Below are positions 1-11,293 of a stretch of DNA of 64,000 nucleotides, one piece after another. The position numbers and the translations under genes are program-made. The first letter of the stretch is position 1. Each line of letters begins with the position of its first letter. This DNA comes from Panagrolaimus kolymaensis (Eukaryota > Nematoda > Chromadorea > Rhabditida > Panagrolaimidae): NCBI GenBank assembly GCA_028622995.1, contig JAJQJQ010000010.1, forward strand, positions 496,001 to 560,000. The letters are read 5' to 3'. The notes beneath the pieces were generated by a model. The model had not been told where the DNA came from, ran no database searches, and worked only from the letters and a program-made list of their open reading frames with translations.

Positions 1-1066
1 AAAACCTAAATTATGATTTCTTCTTTTTTTGTTTCCTTGTCTTTTGTTTGTCATTTTATTGACAAATTATTTTTTTTCTTCCTTAGAGTATAAGTTACTT
101 ACCAAATAATAAGATAGTATAAAATTTAGTGCTATCTCCTTGAAACCCATCTATTTTTGGTTCTTCTAAAAGTAAATCATCAATATCATCATTTGAGATA
201 AGTTGACCTGGAGCTAAATCGAGGGATTTAAATTGCAACTAAAAAAATAAGGTTTTGTAGAACTAAAAACTATTAAATTTCTTACAGTAATAGTTGTGAC
301 AGGAGAAACAGAAATAAATTCTGGAACAATGAAATTGTCTCGAAATGCTAAAAATCAGTTTATTAATTTTATTCCAAAATGTAAATTTTTTACATGTATC
401 TGGCTCGGGATAAATCAAGCTTGAATTAGCTCGACAACAAATTTCAATATTTGGATCAAATCTAGAAGCCATGCATTTATAATTTCTTGGACATGAGGCT
501 TCATTAATTCCTCCGCAAAGTGTTCGCAAAGTTGTATAATATTTTGGACATTCTAAAAAATTAAAACACATCTTTTAATTAATTGGTTTTTTTCTTCTTC
601 ATTTTAATGTTATGTTTTACCAGGAGGCTTCACGTCATCTCTATCCTTGCAACAAATATATTGAAATGCGCTAAAAGAAAATTGACATTCAGCTGCTTCA
701 TCTTCACATGGCTTAAAGTCTGGATGACATGTTATTGCTTCCGAAGGTTTACTTATTGTTGCTAACGTCATAATGGGTTTTTGCCAAGGTTTTACGCATT
801 CTAAAAAACAAAAATAAAAGACAATGAATTTTCAAAAATATCAAATTTATAAACAAAAAAAACAACATACGACGAAAATTATTCTTTTTTTCCGGAAGTT
901 TTTTAGCATCAAAATCGCTGTCATCAATTTCGCCATCATTAATTTTGCTGTCTCCCGTTCCCCAAGAATTCCATGGATCGCCATCTGCCCCTTTTGAATA
1001 TTCGAAGCCATAACTAATAGCAACTATAACTCCAACAAACAAAATTATTATTTCTTGTTTTCCCAT
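1..1066 (-). CDS. Secreted lustrin-type cysteine-rich protein (3' end outside window)
   Basis: Five exons read on the minus strand with consistent phase: 1066-871, 800-621, 552-394, 347-286 and 238-103; a sixth begins at about 5 and leaves the window. The start at 1066 gives a hydrophobic signal peptide (MGKQEIIILFVGVIVAISYG) followed by an acidic, Gly/Asp-rich linker. Exons 2 and 3 each encode one six-cysteine module (ECVKPW...C...C...C...ICC and ECPKYY...LC...C...C...ICC), the pattern of nematode lustrin-type cysteine-rich repeats that occur in secreted matrix or inhibitor-like proteins. Each module starts at an exon boundary with the same phase, suggesting exon duplication. The remaining exons are acidic and not recognised. 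Function is unknown beyond being secreted; the family call rests on cysteine spacing. More modules may lie beyond the window. Confidence 0.72.
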
Positions 1067-2615
1067 AATTTTTCAATGAGAGTAAAAAGTGGCTGGAAAA
1101 AAGAGAAAAATCCAAATACTTTCTTCTTTTTTAAATAGTCACGATTAGGGACTAAAGGGTCAAAAAATTTTTGCTTCATATTTCGCTATTTATTGAAGAC
1201 ATAAAAAGAAATATTCGATGCCCTAAAGAAAGAAACACAGCATCAAAATATTCATCATCATCTGTGTAAACAGTTAGCGCACTCTTTTGTTGTTGTTCGA
1301 TGTGGTTTAAAAAAGAAAATGATTATCATAAAAGGATGAAACTTGTCTTTAAAGAAAAGGGTTTTTGAGAAAAAGAAAAAGCAGCTTTCCGCTCAAATAT
1401 GCACTCTCCATTTTTAAGGAAGTTTTTTATGTAGGAAAAAGCATTGGGTTAAAAATAACTTTAGTTGGTAGATAATAAAAATAGAACCTCAATTTTATGA
1501 TTAAAATCCTATTGTGAAAAAAATTCAATCTTTTTATTTGTATTTCGATCTTTGTTATAGCCAAATGCGATGTGCTTTTTTTCATTTTGAAAGAAGTAAC
1601 CTATGAACATGAAAATTACATATTTATTTCACTGTTTATGAACATTGCCATTTTAAATAACAAAGTTAAAAGAAAAAATTAGCACTTTTCAAATATATGG
1701 TTTAATTTTTGAGAGATTATTTTTCTAAAAATAATTCAAGCAAATTATTAGCAACAACGTTTTGAGATTTAGTTAGAGATATAAAATATATTTTAACACT
1801 CTTTTCCTTTCCACCAAGGATTTGCTTATTAATTGCGATCTTAATTATGCTGTTGTTTAAAAAATTGTCGATTAATATTTATCACTTTCTCGTACACAAA
1901 TACTTGCAAAACTTGGCTTGAATATGGTGGTCACTTTTCTTTTCATTCTTGTTTGTTTATTAGTTTTTACTGTTGGAAATGCATCGAGTATTTGTGATGG
2001 AACTTAGTGCTTTAATAATTACTAACGATTTCAAAAAAACAAAATTTATGGCTTCAATATGTTTAGGAATTTTTTAAATGATTACAATGTTTATTATATT
2101 TTATAAACTTTTGAAATGACAATGTTGAATATTTTAATCTTTGATTATTGTACACAGATAGATATGTTATTGTTTCAAAAACAAAAGCAGTAATAAAACA
2201 CAATAATTGGTGCTCTTTATTCTTATTCAATGATCATTTAAAACATTATTCTATTTCCTTCTAGAGAATTCAAAGTTCTTACTCACTCCATTCACTTGGA
2301 TATATATTTTTTTTGTTTTCATCATAATAAAAATTTAACGCTTCTGTGCACTACAGATTTTTTGCTCCTCATCCAATCATTTTTTCATCATTGGCCATTA
2401 TATTACCACGCGTGGAAATAAAAACATGTTTTTGTTATACAAATCCGGTGCTTGTTAATCCGAAAGGTTATACTTTATTAAAAAAATTGCGTAAATACAA
2501 AATGAAGTCCCACGAATTTTTTTTTGATATATAAAGTGTCAGTTTTCATCTCATAATTTAGTTTTATTCTCTCTCTCATTTTTTTCATATTCTTTTTAAT
2601 AACCAAATAATAATT
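1067..2615. other. Intergenic, divergent promoter region
   Basis: AT-rich spacer between a minus-strand and a plus-strand gene, so it should contain both promoters. The only structure seen is a 27-codon signal-peptide-like reading frame at 1924-2007, listed separately. No RNA gene or repeat was recognised. Confidence 0.5.
1924..2007 (+). CDS. Possible orphan signal-peptide exon or micro-ORF
   Basis: A 27-codon frame starting MVVTFLFILVCLLVFTVGNAS looks like a complete signal peptide and then stops after about seven more residues. A GTATTT donor lies just after the NAS codons, so this could be a first coding exon whose partner exons I could not find before the next gene at 2616, which has its own signal peptide. 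It may also be chance in AT-rich DNA, where hydrophobic frames are common. Confidence 0.15.
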   Translation: MVVTFLFILVCLLVFTVGNASSICDGT

Positions 2616-3627
2616 ATGGTGGCTACGATTAAATTATTTTTCCTTTTTTGTTTTGTTTTATTCGTTAATGGGCAAAATTTTCAACAACAACCATCAACGC
2701 CTAGTTGGTATGCTGGCGGTGTAGGAGCTTATGTTTCACAACTTCCAAACATTCAAAGTTCGTCAAATGAAGGAATTCAAGCTTTAGTTTTTAAATTATT
2801 TGATAACATCACCGTTGATTCAAATTTGCAATCAGCTATTTCTGAATATGCTCGATTAACGGATAATCCTTCAACACCAATCATGCAACTTATTCAAGGA
2901 AAGCAAAAGTTGCTTACCTCCCTTCCAGAAAAAGCTAGAGTAAGTATCAAACAATCTTAAAAATGTAAATCTTAGAATTAAAATATGTTTTAGTCTGTTT
3001 TGGAAGATTCTTATTCCAAACAACGATCAAACATGCAAGATTATCTTGAAGATGTCCGAAGTCAATTGGATAAAACTAAAAACCCAGCAGCTAATCAACA
3101 ATTTAATACTGTCAATGTAAGTTTTAAAAAAAATATTAATTAAATTATGCATGCATTGATTTATAGCAAGCCCTTGCTGCTTACATGAGCCAAGGACAAA
3201 TTTCAAATGACGTCACTGGCAGCACAATTTGCAATGCCATCAAACAAATGAGCACTGCTGATACACAAGTTGCAAAAATAACTGAAGATCATTTTAAAGT
3301 TAATCCCACTACTTCAACTTATGATAATCTTTGCCAACAACAACTTTTTGGATTTTTGGTGACTGCTCAAGGTGGAACTGGAACTCCCAATGAAGTAAGT
3401 ACTTTCTTTACAAAAATATAAGATAAATAAGCTTTTTTTAGATGCTTGAGAAAGTTAAATCCAAATTATCTTCATGGGCTCAAAATGTTCAAAACACTGC
3501 TAGTAATGCAGCCAACAGCGTTTATAATGCAGCCACTGACCTCCGAAACACTGTTGGAAATACGGTCAATAACGCAGCAAATTCCTTGACTGGACAACAA
3601 CAACCACAATATCCAATGCAAAAATAA
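2616..3627 (+). CDS. Unknown secreted protein, 286 aa
   Basis: Four exons, all phase 0: 2616-2939, 2994-3116, 3167-3394 and 3442-3627. The product starts with a signal peptide (MVATIKLFFLFCFVLFVNGQ) and continues with a Gln/Pro-rich stretch. The middle is predicted to be helical, with two cysteines (in the STICNAIKQ and YDNLCQQQ segments). The C-terminal exon is an Ala/Asn-rich amphipathic repeat (QNTASNAANSVYNAATDLRN) resembling LEA-like or apolipoprotein-like helices. There is no transmembrane segment after the signal peptide, so it is probably extracellular. I do not recognise the family; SXP/RAL-2 (DUF148) was considered but its motifs are not visible. The intron phases and continuous frame make the gene model strong even though the function is unknown. 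Confidence 0.75.
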
Positions 3628-4259
3628 TAACCTCGAATAAAAATTAAATTTGTATCTCTTTCTTTTTATTTTTTTGTATCATTACTTTTGGTGTTTTTTA
3701 AAACGACGAGATAAATAATAATAAATTAATTTTAAGAGTACTTGGTACATTTTCCCTTTGCAAAAATAATTTTCATTCACTTACTTTTATTTTTTTAATT
3801 GCATTTAAATCAATCGAAAAAAATTAAAGGCTTCTTCTTCGAGACTATGTACCTAATCTTTATTTGGTAGTTCACTCTCACATCATTTTTTTCAACGTGC
3901 GCAAACTCTTGAGAATTGGACACACGAGACTCTTTTTTATTTTCGATATTGTGATGTTTTTCCCGCTTAAAGTGGTCCACGAATAATTTTTTCTTTTTTT
4001 ACATTAAAGGTCGAAAAGCAGACGATTGAGGAGAAAATAAGCAACTCCTAGTATAATATTATTTTGTCAAACCCGATCGTCATAAAACTAATTCTTTTTC
4101 GTAACTAACTAAACTCATTAGCCTTTTTGTTCTTTTTTTGATTTTGGTTCACTTTCACGATTTTTCGGTAATCCAAGAAATAAACCTCCTTCGATAGGGA
4201 TAAAGAACCTTTAATTCTCCGTCTGATTTTTTTAGGTTCAAGTCACCACCTCCACCTCA
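3628..4259. other. Intergenic spacer
   Basis: AT-rich. AATAAA-like signals of the upstream gene lie near 3636-3645. A TTTTTTTAG acceptor at about 4226-4234 precedes the next start codon and may be a trans-splice or 5'-UTR splice site. Nothing else recognised. Confidence 0.5.
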
Positions 4260-5898
4260 ATGAAAATGATCCCAATGCATCTTTCATCAAACACTCCCTC
4301 AACTTCAGCTAATAATAATGTTCAGAGATTTGCCATTATAGAAGCAGCAGCTGCAAACCCACGTTTACGAGGTACTATAAGCGGTGGAACTGTAAGATAT
4401 ATGTATGGAATACCTCTTGTTGGTACTGTGCCAGTAAGAGTAAAACTTCGACGGCCACCATTGCCACATGAAGAAATTTATGGCGGTGTTACTTATGGTC
4501 CGAGATCAATGATTGATGGCCCGAGAACGATAATGGAAAGAAAATTCAATTCTAGACCCGCCACGATTGCTGCAAGGAGAATGAAATTACCTACAAGGAC
4601 GCCAATATTTGATATAGCAGAGGTTAGTTTTAATACATATTGGTATATTTAACAATAAATTAAAAAACAATTCTAACACATTAGCAAATTCCTTTTTCTT
4701 ACTTTTTCCGATGTATTTAGAGGGTGTTAATTTTTTTAAATTTGAAAATTGGCTTGTTAAAGTTTTTATTTTAATTAAATAAATTGCGCTGCATTGACCG
4801 ACAATTGCCTTAACGACATCTATGACCCTTTAAAATAAAATAAAAAAGGAACGCAACAACGTCTTTACCTGCTCTGCCGCAGCCGGTCATCATTGTAAAA
4901 GATAAGGCGGGTGTAGGTCGCGTAACCTTCACAGCATAACTTTGATTTGAGATCCGACCGCAATTTTTTATTTCCATGAGCGGCAGAGTTTTTGCGCATC
5001 ATTAAATTTTTTTGTCTTTTTTTAAACTTTATATTTCAAAAACGTTTAACGAATCGATTTAATTTTTTTATTTTGTTTAATGACTAAAATTCTTTGAAAA
5101 AAAAATTGTTGTAAATGTCAGAAATTCAAACTGTAGCCACAACCGTTCAAGATGAAAATAATATTGATACTACCATTGAAAAACATGATAGTGTTAGCGC
5201 TCCAACTACGAATGCAACCGTAAGGAAAAAGATGCCACGTAGTTGTGTAAATGGAAATTCTCGCGCGCCTTCGAGAACCCCTTCCAGATCATCTCAAAGA
5301 TCGGTTACTTTTTCTTTGGTATGAAAAATTATTTTTTTATATGCTTACTGGATTTTTTTTTAGCATACACCATCTCGTCGTGAACCTACTTATGAAGATT
5401 CTTCACAATTTAATCCGGCTCAATTGGATTCTGTTTCACTTAGCGCCAGACGGTTTGTGAATCAAATTTAAATTTTTTTTATAAACTTTAACATTTTTAA
5501 GGAACTCAAATATGCGTGCATCCCAAAGTAATCTCAGTAACATTGGTGGCCCGTTAGTATTATATGAACAACAACCACATCCGCTAATGCCTACTTATGG
5601 AGCTGCTCCTACCCATTATGAACCTATGCCACCACCTCCACCACCAATGTGGTATCCAACGCCGCCACAACCAATTCCTGTATATTTTTGTTCAGCTCCT
5701 CATCCACCGCTTGATTCAAGAACAATGAGAAAAGTAATGGAAAATGCAATAAAAGCGGAAAAAAGATTTCAAGCTAAAAAGAATCAATCAGCTTGCAGAC
5801 AATTTTGTTGCGGAGGTATCGCTAAATTATTATGGGTTCTTATTGCATTTATTCTTGTTGCATGCATTGCAATGGTTGTCCTTGTTTTGATGTTTTAA
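4260..5898 (+). CDS. Proline-rich tail-anchored membrane protein, alternative first exons
   Basis: The shared 3' part has exons 5364-5452 and 5502-5898. It encodes a Pro-rich stretch (residues like MPPPPPPMWYPTPPQPIPVY), a Cys-rich juxtamembrane patch (ACRQFCCGG, possible palmitoylation) and one C-terminal transmembrane helix (LLWVLIAFILVACIAMVVLV) with almost nothing after it, which is tail-anchored topology with the N-terminus in the cytosol. Two upstream exons can join it in phase 0: 4260-4622 (121 codons, Arg-rich, giving 282 aa) and 5115-5318 (68 codons, Ser/Thr/Arg-rich, giving 229 aa). Each starts with its own ATG and ends at a good donor (GTTAGT, GTATGA), so they are best read as alternative first exons. 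Two adjacent genes is possible, but no terminal exon was found for the first. Family not recognised. Confidence 0.6.
4872..4988. repeat. Spaced inverted repeat in a GC-richer island before the alternative first exon
   Basis: CTCTGCCGC at 4872-4880 is matched by GCGGCAGAG at 4980-4988, about 100 bases apart. The island is clearly richer in GC than its surroundings and sits just upstream of the exon at 5115, so it may be promoter sequence. It is not a tRNA fold that I can recognise. Confidence 0.35.
5115..5318 (+). other. Alternative first coding exon of the tail-anchored protein gene
   Basis: ATG at 5115, 68 codons, donor GTATGA at 5319. It contains a basic/Ser-rich motif SRAPSRTPSRSSQRS. It splices in phase 0 to 5364. 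No acceptor-like polypyrimidine tract directly precedes the ATG, which suits a transcription start nearby rather than an internal exon. Confidence 0.5.
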
Positions 5899-8800
5899 GA
5901 AAAATTAATTATGATAAAAAATATTTAAATTATTTTATAGTCTAAATGATTTTCATTATTTAAAAATTGTTTGCAAATGGTAAAAATTCAAAGACATAAC
6001 TTTTTTTAAACTTGTAATAAAAAAACATATCTTACATTGGTTTTTTTTTAAATGCATTTCTTTTACACAAAAATCGATCTGAAAGAAAAAAGAAAGATGA
6101 AGCAAAATGCAGCAGCTCTATGCTTTGTTGAATCTTTAAATTTTTTCTTCTTATTTAATCACGGGGTTTGTAATATTTTTGCAACGTTCCAAAAAACATC
6201 ATCCGATTTTTCATTTTTCTTTCTCGTGCCTGCCATTCAACCGGACTTTGCCCCGGGTTTCTGCTTTTGCAACACGTTTATAAATTCCTTTCTAAGCTTA
6301 TTGCTCATCGCCCACTTTTCTATTCAGAAAACATCAATGCTTTTATTTTCTTCGTATTTTCAATTTTTGACCAAAAGACCACATATAAAATAATGCTCGT
6401 TTTTTCTATTCTCCTCATGTGTTATTCACTTTTTATGTTGTGAATCAAGCTATATAGTTTGATACATTTACTTTTGTATCATTTTACTTCCAACAAAAAA
6501 ATTAAAATCAGCTCAATAATGTATTTTATAAAATACATACTACAACAGTGCTTTTTCCATTTTTTTGTTTAAAGTTTTCTTTAAGCATCTTTGTCTTCGA
6601 TAAATGTCTGCTTTCTTCTTTTTTTTATTTAACCAAACTACGGATCTTCGTTGTAATACGCTTACAAAAAAAAACATTTTTTCCTAAATATCTTTGAAAA
6701 GTTTTATTAACCATTCACTTAACTCAAAGAACAGTTATTTTTATACTTTTTTCTCCAATATTTTGTAGTCATTTTTACCTGTCATTTTTAACTTTGACGT
6801 GTTTCATTTTCAGCTGGCTAGGAGACTATAAAAAATTGATTAAGAAAGAGGAAATCACTTTTGCAACAAAAAAATCTATTATATTTTTAGGGGATAGAAG
6901 CATGCATTGCGCTTACAAAATTACGCTAACTGTTGTGTCACATAATTTTCAGTTCTACAATGTCGGCCCTTCAACTGGTGTCAAAATCTCCGGATTTTTT
7001 CCGTTTCTATCCGTTTTCATCCGCAGACAACTTGCCAACGCTTCCCTTTCTTCATCAACTGAAAAATGTTTCAAAACATTTCGAAACTATTTGAAATTTT
7101 CAATAAAAAAAATTTTTGATTTCAAAAACTTTGAATTTTTTTTTGCAAACAATTTCGAAATGTTTTGAAACAATTTTTAGTTGATGAAGAAAGGGAAGCG
7201 TTGGCAAGTTGTCTGCGGATGAAAACGGATAGAAACGGAAAAAATCCGGAGATTTTGACACCAGTTGAAGGGCCGACATTGTAAACTACAAAACATATTT
7301 CAAAATACAAACCATTCTTGAGAAAATTATTTTAACTTTCAAGGGTTTTTGCTACATAATCAGACACTTCTGCACGAAGGAAAAAATATTTAGAAGCTTT
7401 TAACAATTTTAGTAAATTATATTTTTATGTTTCTTTGTTGTTGAATGTTCTACTAATCGAAGCCAGATGGTTGAAACAATTTTTTTTGCGTTTAGCCTTT
7501 GACCCTTCGTTAAAATAATTTTCACTTTGGTATTTGAGAAGACAAAGTTTCATTGCATCTGTCATTTCAAAAAACATAGAAGACGACAAAAGTTGTGTTT
7601 TTTATATTTATTTTTAAGGCTCATAAACTGAAATGCGCGATTTTGTTTTAATTCAGACTTTAACCTTTTGAAAAAAAAATTAAAAAAGTGGTATATTCTA
7701 TTTTACTTTTTTTCTGTTGAACTAAAAAGTGAGTGGCCGAAAAAAGCAGGTGCTTAAAATGATGGTAATTTCTTATTCCCTTTAATTTTTGACTTTCGTG
7801 AATCTTTTACTCTTTTTTTTAGTTTGTTGCAACAAAAATGCCATGGGAACCCTATCGATTTCAATTTTAAAAAAAGAGGGGAAGAAAAAAGTGTATCTTT
7901 TTTAAAATAATTTGTAGTTGGTTACTTGAAAGGACGGAAGGAAAAAACTTAAATTTGTTTTCTTTGGTCAGAAATACTACCTTTTTATCAATTGTTTACT
8001 TTTTTTATTTGTTTATCTAATTTCTTTGACCTCGATATTGCTTTATAATAACTGTGAAAGTGTGGGTGCCAATAATAATAATAAAAAGATTAGGTTCAAT
8101 AAATTGGTCAATCTTTTTAAAGCTCCGCTCTATAGCTTCCCAACAACGCGTCACCTTCCTGAAATTGTGGAAAAAGAATGCTTGCGTTATTTTGAACAAG
8201 TTTTTATTTTTTTATAATAAAAAAAGATATGGATAAAAATCCTTAACCATCTCTTCTATTCTTTATCATTGTTTTATCTTGTAGCATGAAAAAAGAAGAT
8301 TTTTTTTTCCATTACGCTATCTTCCTGTTTTTTTCCTGGTTTTATTAAACCTGTTTTTAGTGTGCTCTCTTTTTTCTATTTCTCTTGTTCTATCGTCCTG
8401 GAGGCAAAAAAAAATTAAAATTAAAAATAAAAACGCGCTGCTGCTTACCCTTCTTTCAATGTTGCATGATGGCTGACGGTCACTTCACTTATTGCTTTTT
8501 CAATCGCATCGAATTCGAATTCATGTTTGACCTAAAGTTTGCTCTTTTTCTCTCTTTTTTTTTCTTGCTCGGATCATACAACAAAGTAAAGAAGAAGAAA
8601 ACGCAATAATAACATTCAACTAAGAGAGACGGAGAGAATTTCTATAAAAAAGTTATTCTTTATGGCGTGATTTTTTTCCGTCTTTTCTTTTTATTTTTTT
8701 ACGCGGGAAGTTTTTGTTAGTACGCTGGAGATAAGCTTTGTAAGTATAACCTCCTTAGGCCTAAATGGATGTGATTAATTGCGACTTTTTTTCCGTGAAA

Positions 8801-9622
8801 TCAATACTACGTTGTTGCAAACGAGGACGTCTCACTAGCCATAGAGCAAGAAAAAAATGACAGAGAGCCGGAAAAAGAATGAATGTATGAGGAGCCTCAA
8901 TGCACTTTGGCCTATTTCTTTTTGTTAATGCGTTTTTTTCTTCTTCTTGAAGTGGACAATTGGCTAAAACATTTTTTTACTAAAAATAATAGAATGAATT
9001 TTGGATGCATGAAGGAAGTTTAAAATTTATGAATGCGATCCAGAAAGAAAAAAAATGATATTATTTGGAACTCTATTTTTTTACATTCCTTTTTTTCGTG
9101 TCGTGATAGAATTATTTTTTGAGGGTTATGTTTCAGCTTGGACTTCGTCCACTTCCTCTATTCTCCAAGATCTCTCAACCAAAATTTTGCAGTTTTTTGT
9201 ATATTTTATGTTATTGTTTTTTGTTTCTTTATTCACTTAGTCACATAGTTAAACGCTTATTAGCCATCAAATTGATACCCTTCGTCACTGATATGTCTTT
9301 TTTGTGTATCTTTTGTTGAATGCATTGACATTTTTTTCGATTCCCCTTTATGCCATATATATTTATTGAAGTTTGTGTTAGCAAACATTGAAAGTCAAAG
9401 GTGTTGAACTGCACCTTTGTATGTATTTTATATATATTTTTTTGTTAAAATTCTTCCCTATTTTTTAATGAGAATGATTCATTTTTTTGACGTTTATTTT
9501 CGAGGAAGGTGTTGAGGCTTATTCGTTGATATTTTGAAATTTTTTCAATTTGCAACATATATATAAAATAATTTAATTTCTTTAGGTAATTCTTCTTATA
9601 AGCTAAACGGCTCCACTTAATA
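5899..9622. other. Long gene-poor region containing one foldback element
   Basis: Very AT-rich, with many poly-T/poly-A runs. Open frames here are low-complexity (Phe/Lys/Leu-rich) without recognisable domains or plausible splice partners. The one clear structure is the foldback element at 6956-7283. No tRNA or other RNA gene seen. Confidence 0.5.
6956..7283. mobile_element. Foldback MITE flanked by TA (Tc1/mariner-type target site)
   Basis: A near-perfect inverted repeat. The left arm starts TA-CAATGTCGGCCCTTCAACT at 6956 and the right arm ends as its reverse complement, GGCCGACATTG-TA, at 7283. Arms are about 130 bp each, with only scattered mismatches appearing near the middle, around a short AT-rich loop at about 7085-7150. 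The TA on both sides matches the TA duplication of Tc1/mariner-superfamily elements. There is no transposase frame inside, so it is a non-autonomous MITE. High arm similarity suggests recent insertion or selection for folding. Transcripts through it would form a long hairpin. Confidence 0.85.
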
Positions 9623-10585
9623 ATGGCAATGTACAATTATTGGCCTCGATATGGAATAGAAAATTATAGCGTCGTACTTCCACTGGAACCAACATTTAGT
9701 TCAATAAAATCAACTGCATGGATGCAAGAAAATTGGTATCATTCCATTACCCTTTCGGTTATGTATGTTATTGCCATTTTTGCTGGACAAAAGGTTATTA
9801 TTTTTATTTTGTTTTTTAAAACATCCCTTTCAATGAATATGTTGTTTCAGATTATGGAATCTCGAAAGCCATATGCACTTGATTGGCCATTATTTCTTTG
9901 GAATTTTGGATTAGCCATATTTTCTATATTAGGTGTGGTACGAATGACTCCGGAAATGTGGTGGTCGGTTACTTCGAATTCATTTGCATATTCCATTTGC
10001 ACTGCTTCTTTTGCCCAAGGTATTACTGGATTTTGGACTGAAAAGTTTGCAATGTCTAAGGTTTGTATTTTTATTTTATCGAATTTTTTTTCTAACTTTT
10101 GATTTTTATAGATCGTAGAATTTGGTGATACTGCTTTTATTGTTCTTCGTAAACGCCCTCTTATTTTCCTCCATTGGTATCATCATATCACTGTGCTCGT
10201 ATATACTTGGCATGCATATAAAGATCATACAGCAAGTGGGCGTTGGTTTATTTGGATGAATTATCTCGTTCATGCTTTTATGTATTCATATTATGCAATT
10301 CGAGCCCTTAATATTCGTATTCCTAAATTTCTTGCAATGATGGTAACAATTTCGCAGCTTATTCAAATGGTTGTTGGAGTTTATATTGCTATCAAAGTTT
10401 ATGGAATTAAATCTGCAGGGAATCCATGCCAGCAAACATGGAGTAATTTATATTTTTCTTTTACCATTTATTTCTCATATTTCCTTCTCTTCTGTAATTT
10501 CTTCTATCATGCTTATGTAAAAAAGAACAATCGATACGAAAAACCAAATGCCGCCGCAACCACAAAAAAGAATAAAGTTTACTAA
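9623..10585 (+). CDS. Very-long-chain fatty acid elongase, ELO/ELOVL family
   Basis: Three exons in phase 0: 9623-9793, 9851-10060 and 10112-10585, giving 284 aa, normal for the family. ELO proteins are multi-pass ER membrane enzymes that condense malonyl-CoA with fatty acyl-CoA, the first step of chain elongation. The diagnostic histidine box HWYHH is at residues 148-152, preceded by KIVEFGDTAFIVLRKRP and followed by MNYLVHAFMYSYYAIRA. Several hydrophobic segments span the protein, and the C-terminus is lysine-rich (KKNNRYEKPN, TTKKNKVY), compatible with ER retention. The motif context resembles ELOVL3/6 and C. elegans elo-3/elo-5/elo-6 rather than the PUFA elongases; the exact paralogue cannot be settled by eye. 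Confidence 0.95.
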
Positions 10586-11293
10586 TTATGTAGTATATAT
10601 ATTTTATTCACCACCTTCATTCCTGTATTTAAGCCACTTTGTTTTTATGCTTATTAATAAATTTTGGAAATCGCTTAAAATTTTTATTGTTTACTTTGCA
10701 TTTTTCTTTTTAAAGTTTGTAACATCGGAAAAACGTTAAAATGGATAGAAAAGGTTTCATTTTTTGATTTTGAAAAGAAACTCAAAATTATAAAATCTTT
10801 TCTTTAAAACGAAAAAAGGTGTAGTTCCATTCAAATTTGTCATTCATTAAATCAATGCTTTTCATATTGATTGTTGCTAAAATAAACTACTCATAAAAAC
10901 TTAACTATGGCGTGAATCAGAAATTTTTATGCAACAATGTGCGAAAATGATAAGATAAGAAAAATTTAACGTCATTTCTATTTGCACTTTGCTCATTTGA
11001 AGGTTGACAAACAGACGAAGAACCCTCCTGATTATTTTTAATACCTTTTCTTTGTTTCAAAAGAAACTAAAAGAATTTTTAGGCTATGAAAAAAATGTTT
11101 CGAAGATTAAAAAAAAATAACTTAATTTATTGCAAGTAACGACAATTACATTTTTAAATGGACAGTTTTTAAAAAAAAGTCAATTATTAAGCACACACAA
11201 ATCTTCTTTTTTTGTCAAAATTCAAAAGGCAAATATTATTATTTTAAGCATCACTAAACTTAAAAAAAGCAGTTAAATATAAATTTGCAAAAG
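10586..11293. other. Convergent intergenic spacer
   Basis: Holds the 3' UTRs of the elongase (plus) and the neuropeptide gene (minus). AT-rich, with no recognisable gene, RNA or repeat. Confidence 0.5.

Noticed and set aside
6052..6393. 113-codon plus-strand open frame
   Set aside because: Phe/Lys/Leu-rich low complexity in T-rich DNA, with no domain and no splice partner.
6794..7310. Homologous protein-like frames on both strands (NVGPSTGVKISGFFPFL)
   Set aside because: They match only because they read the two arms of the foldback element; not a gene.
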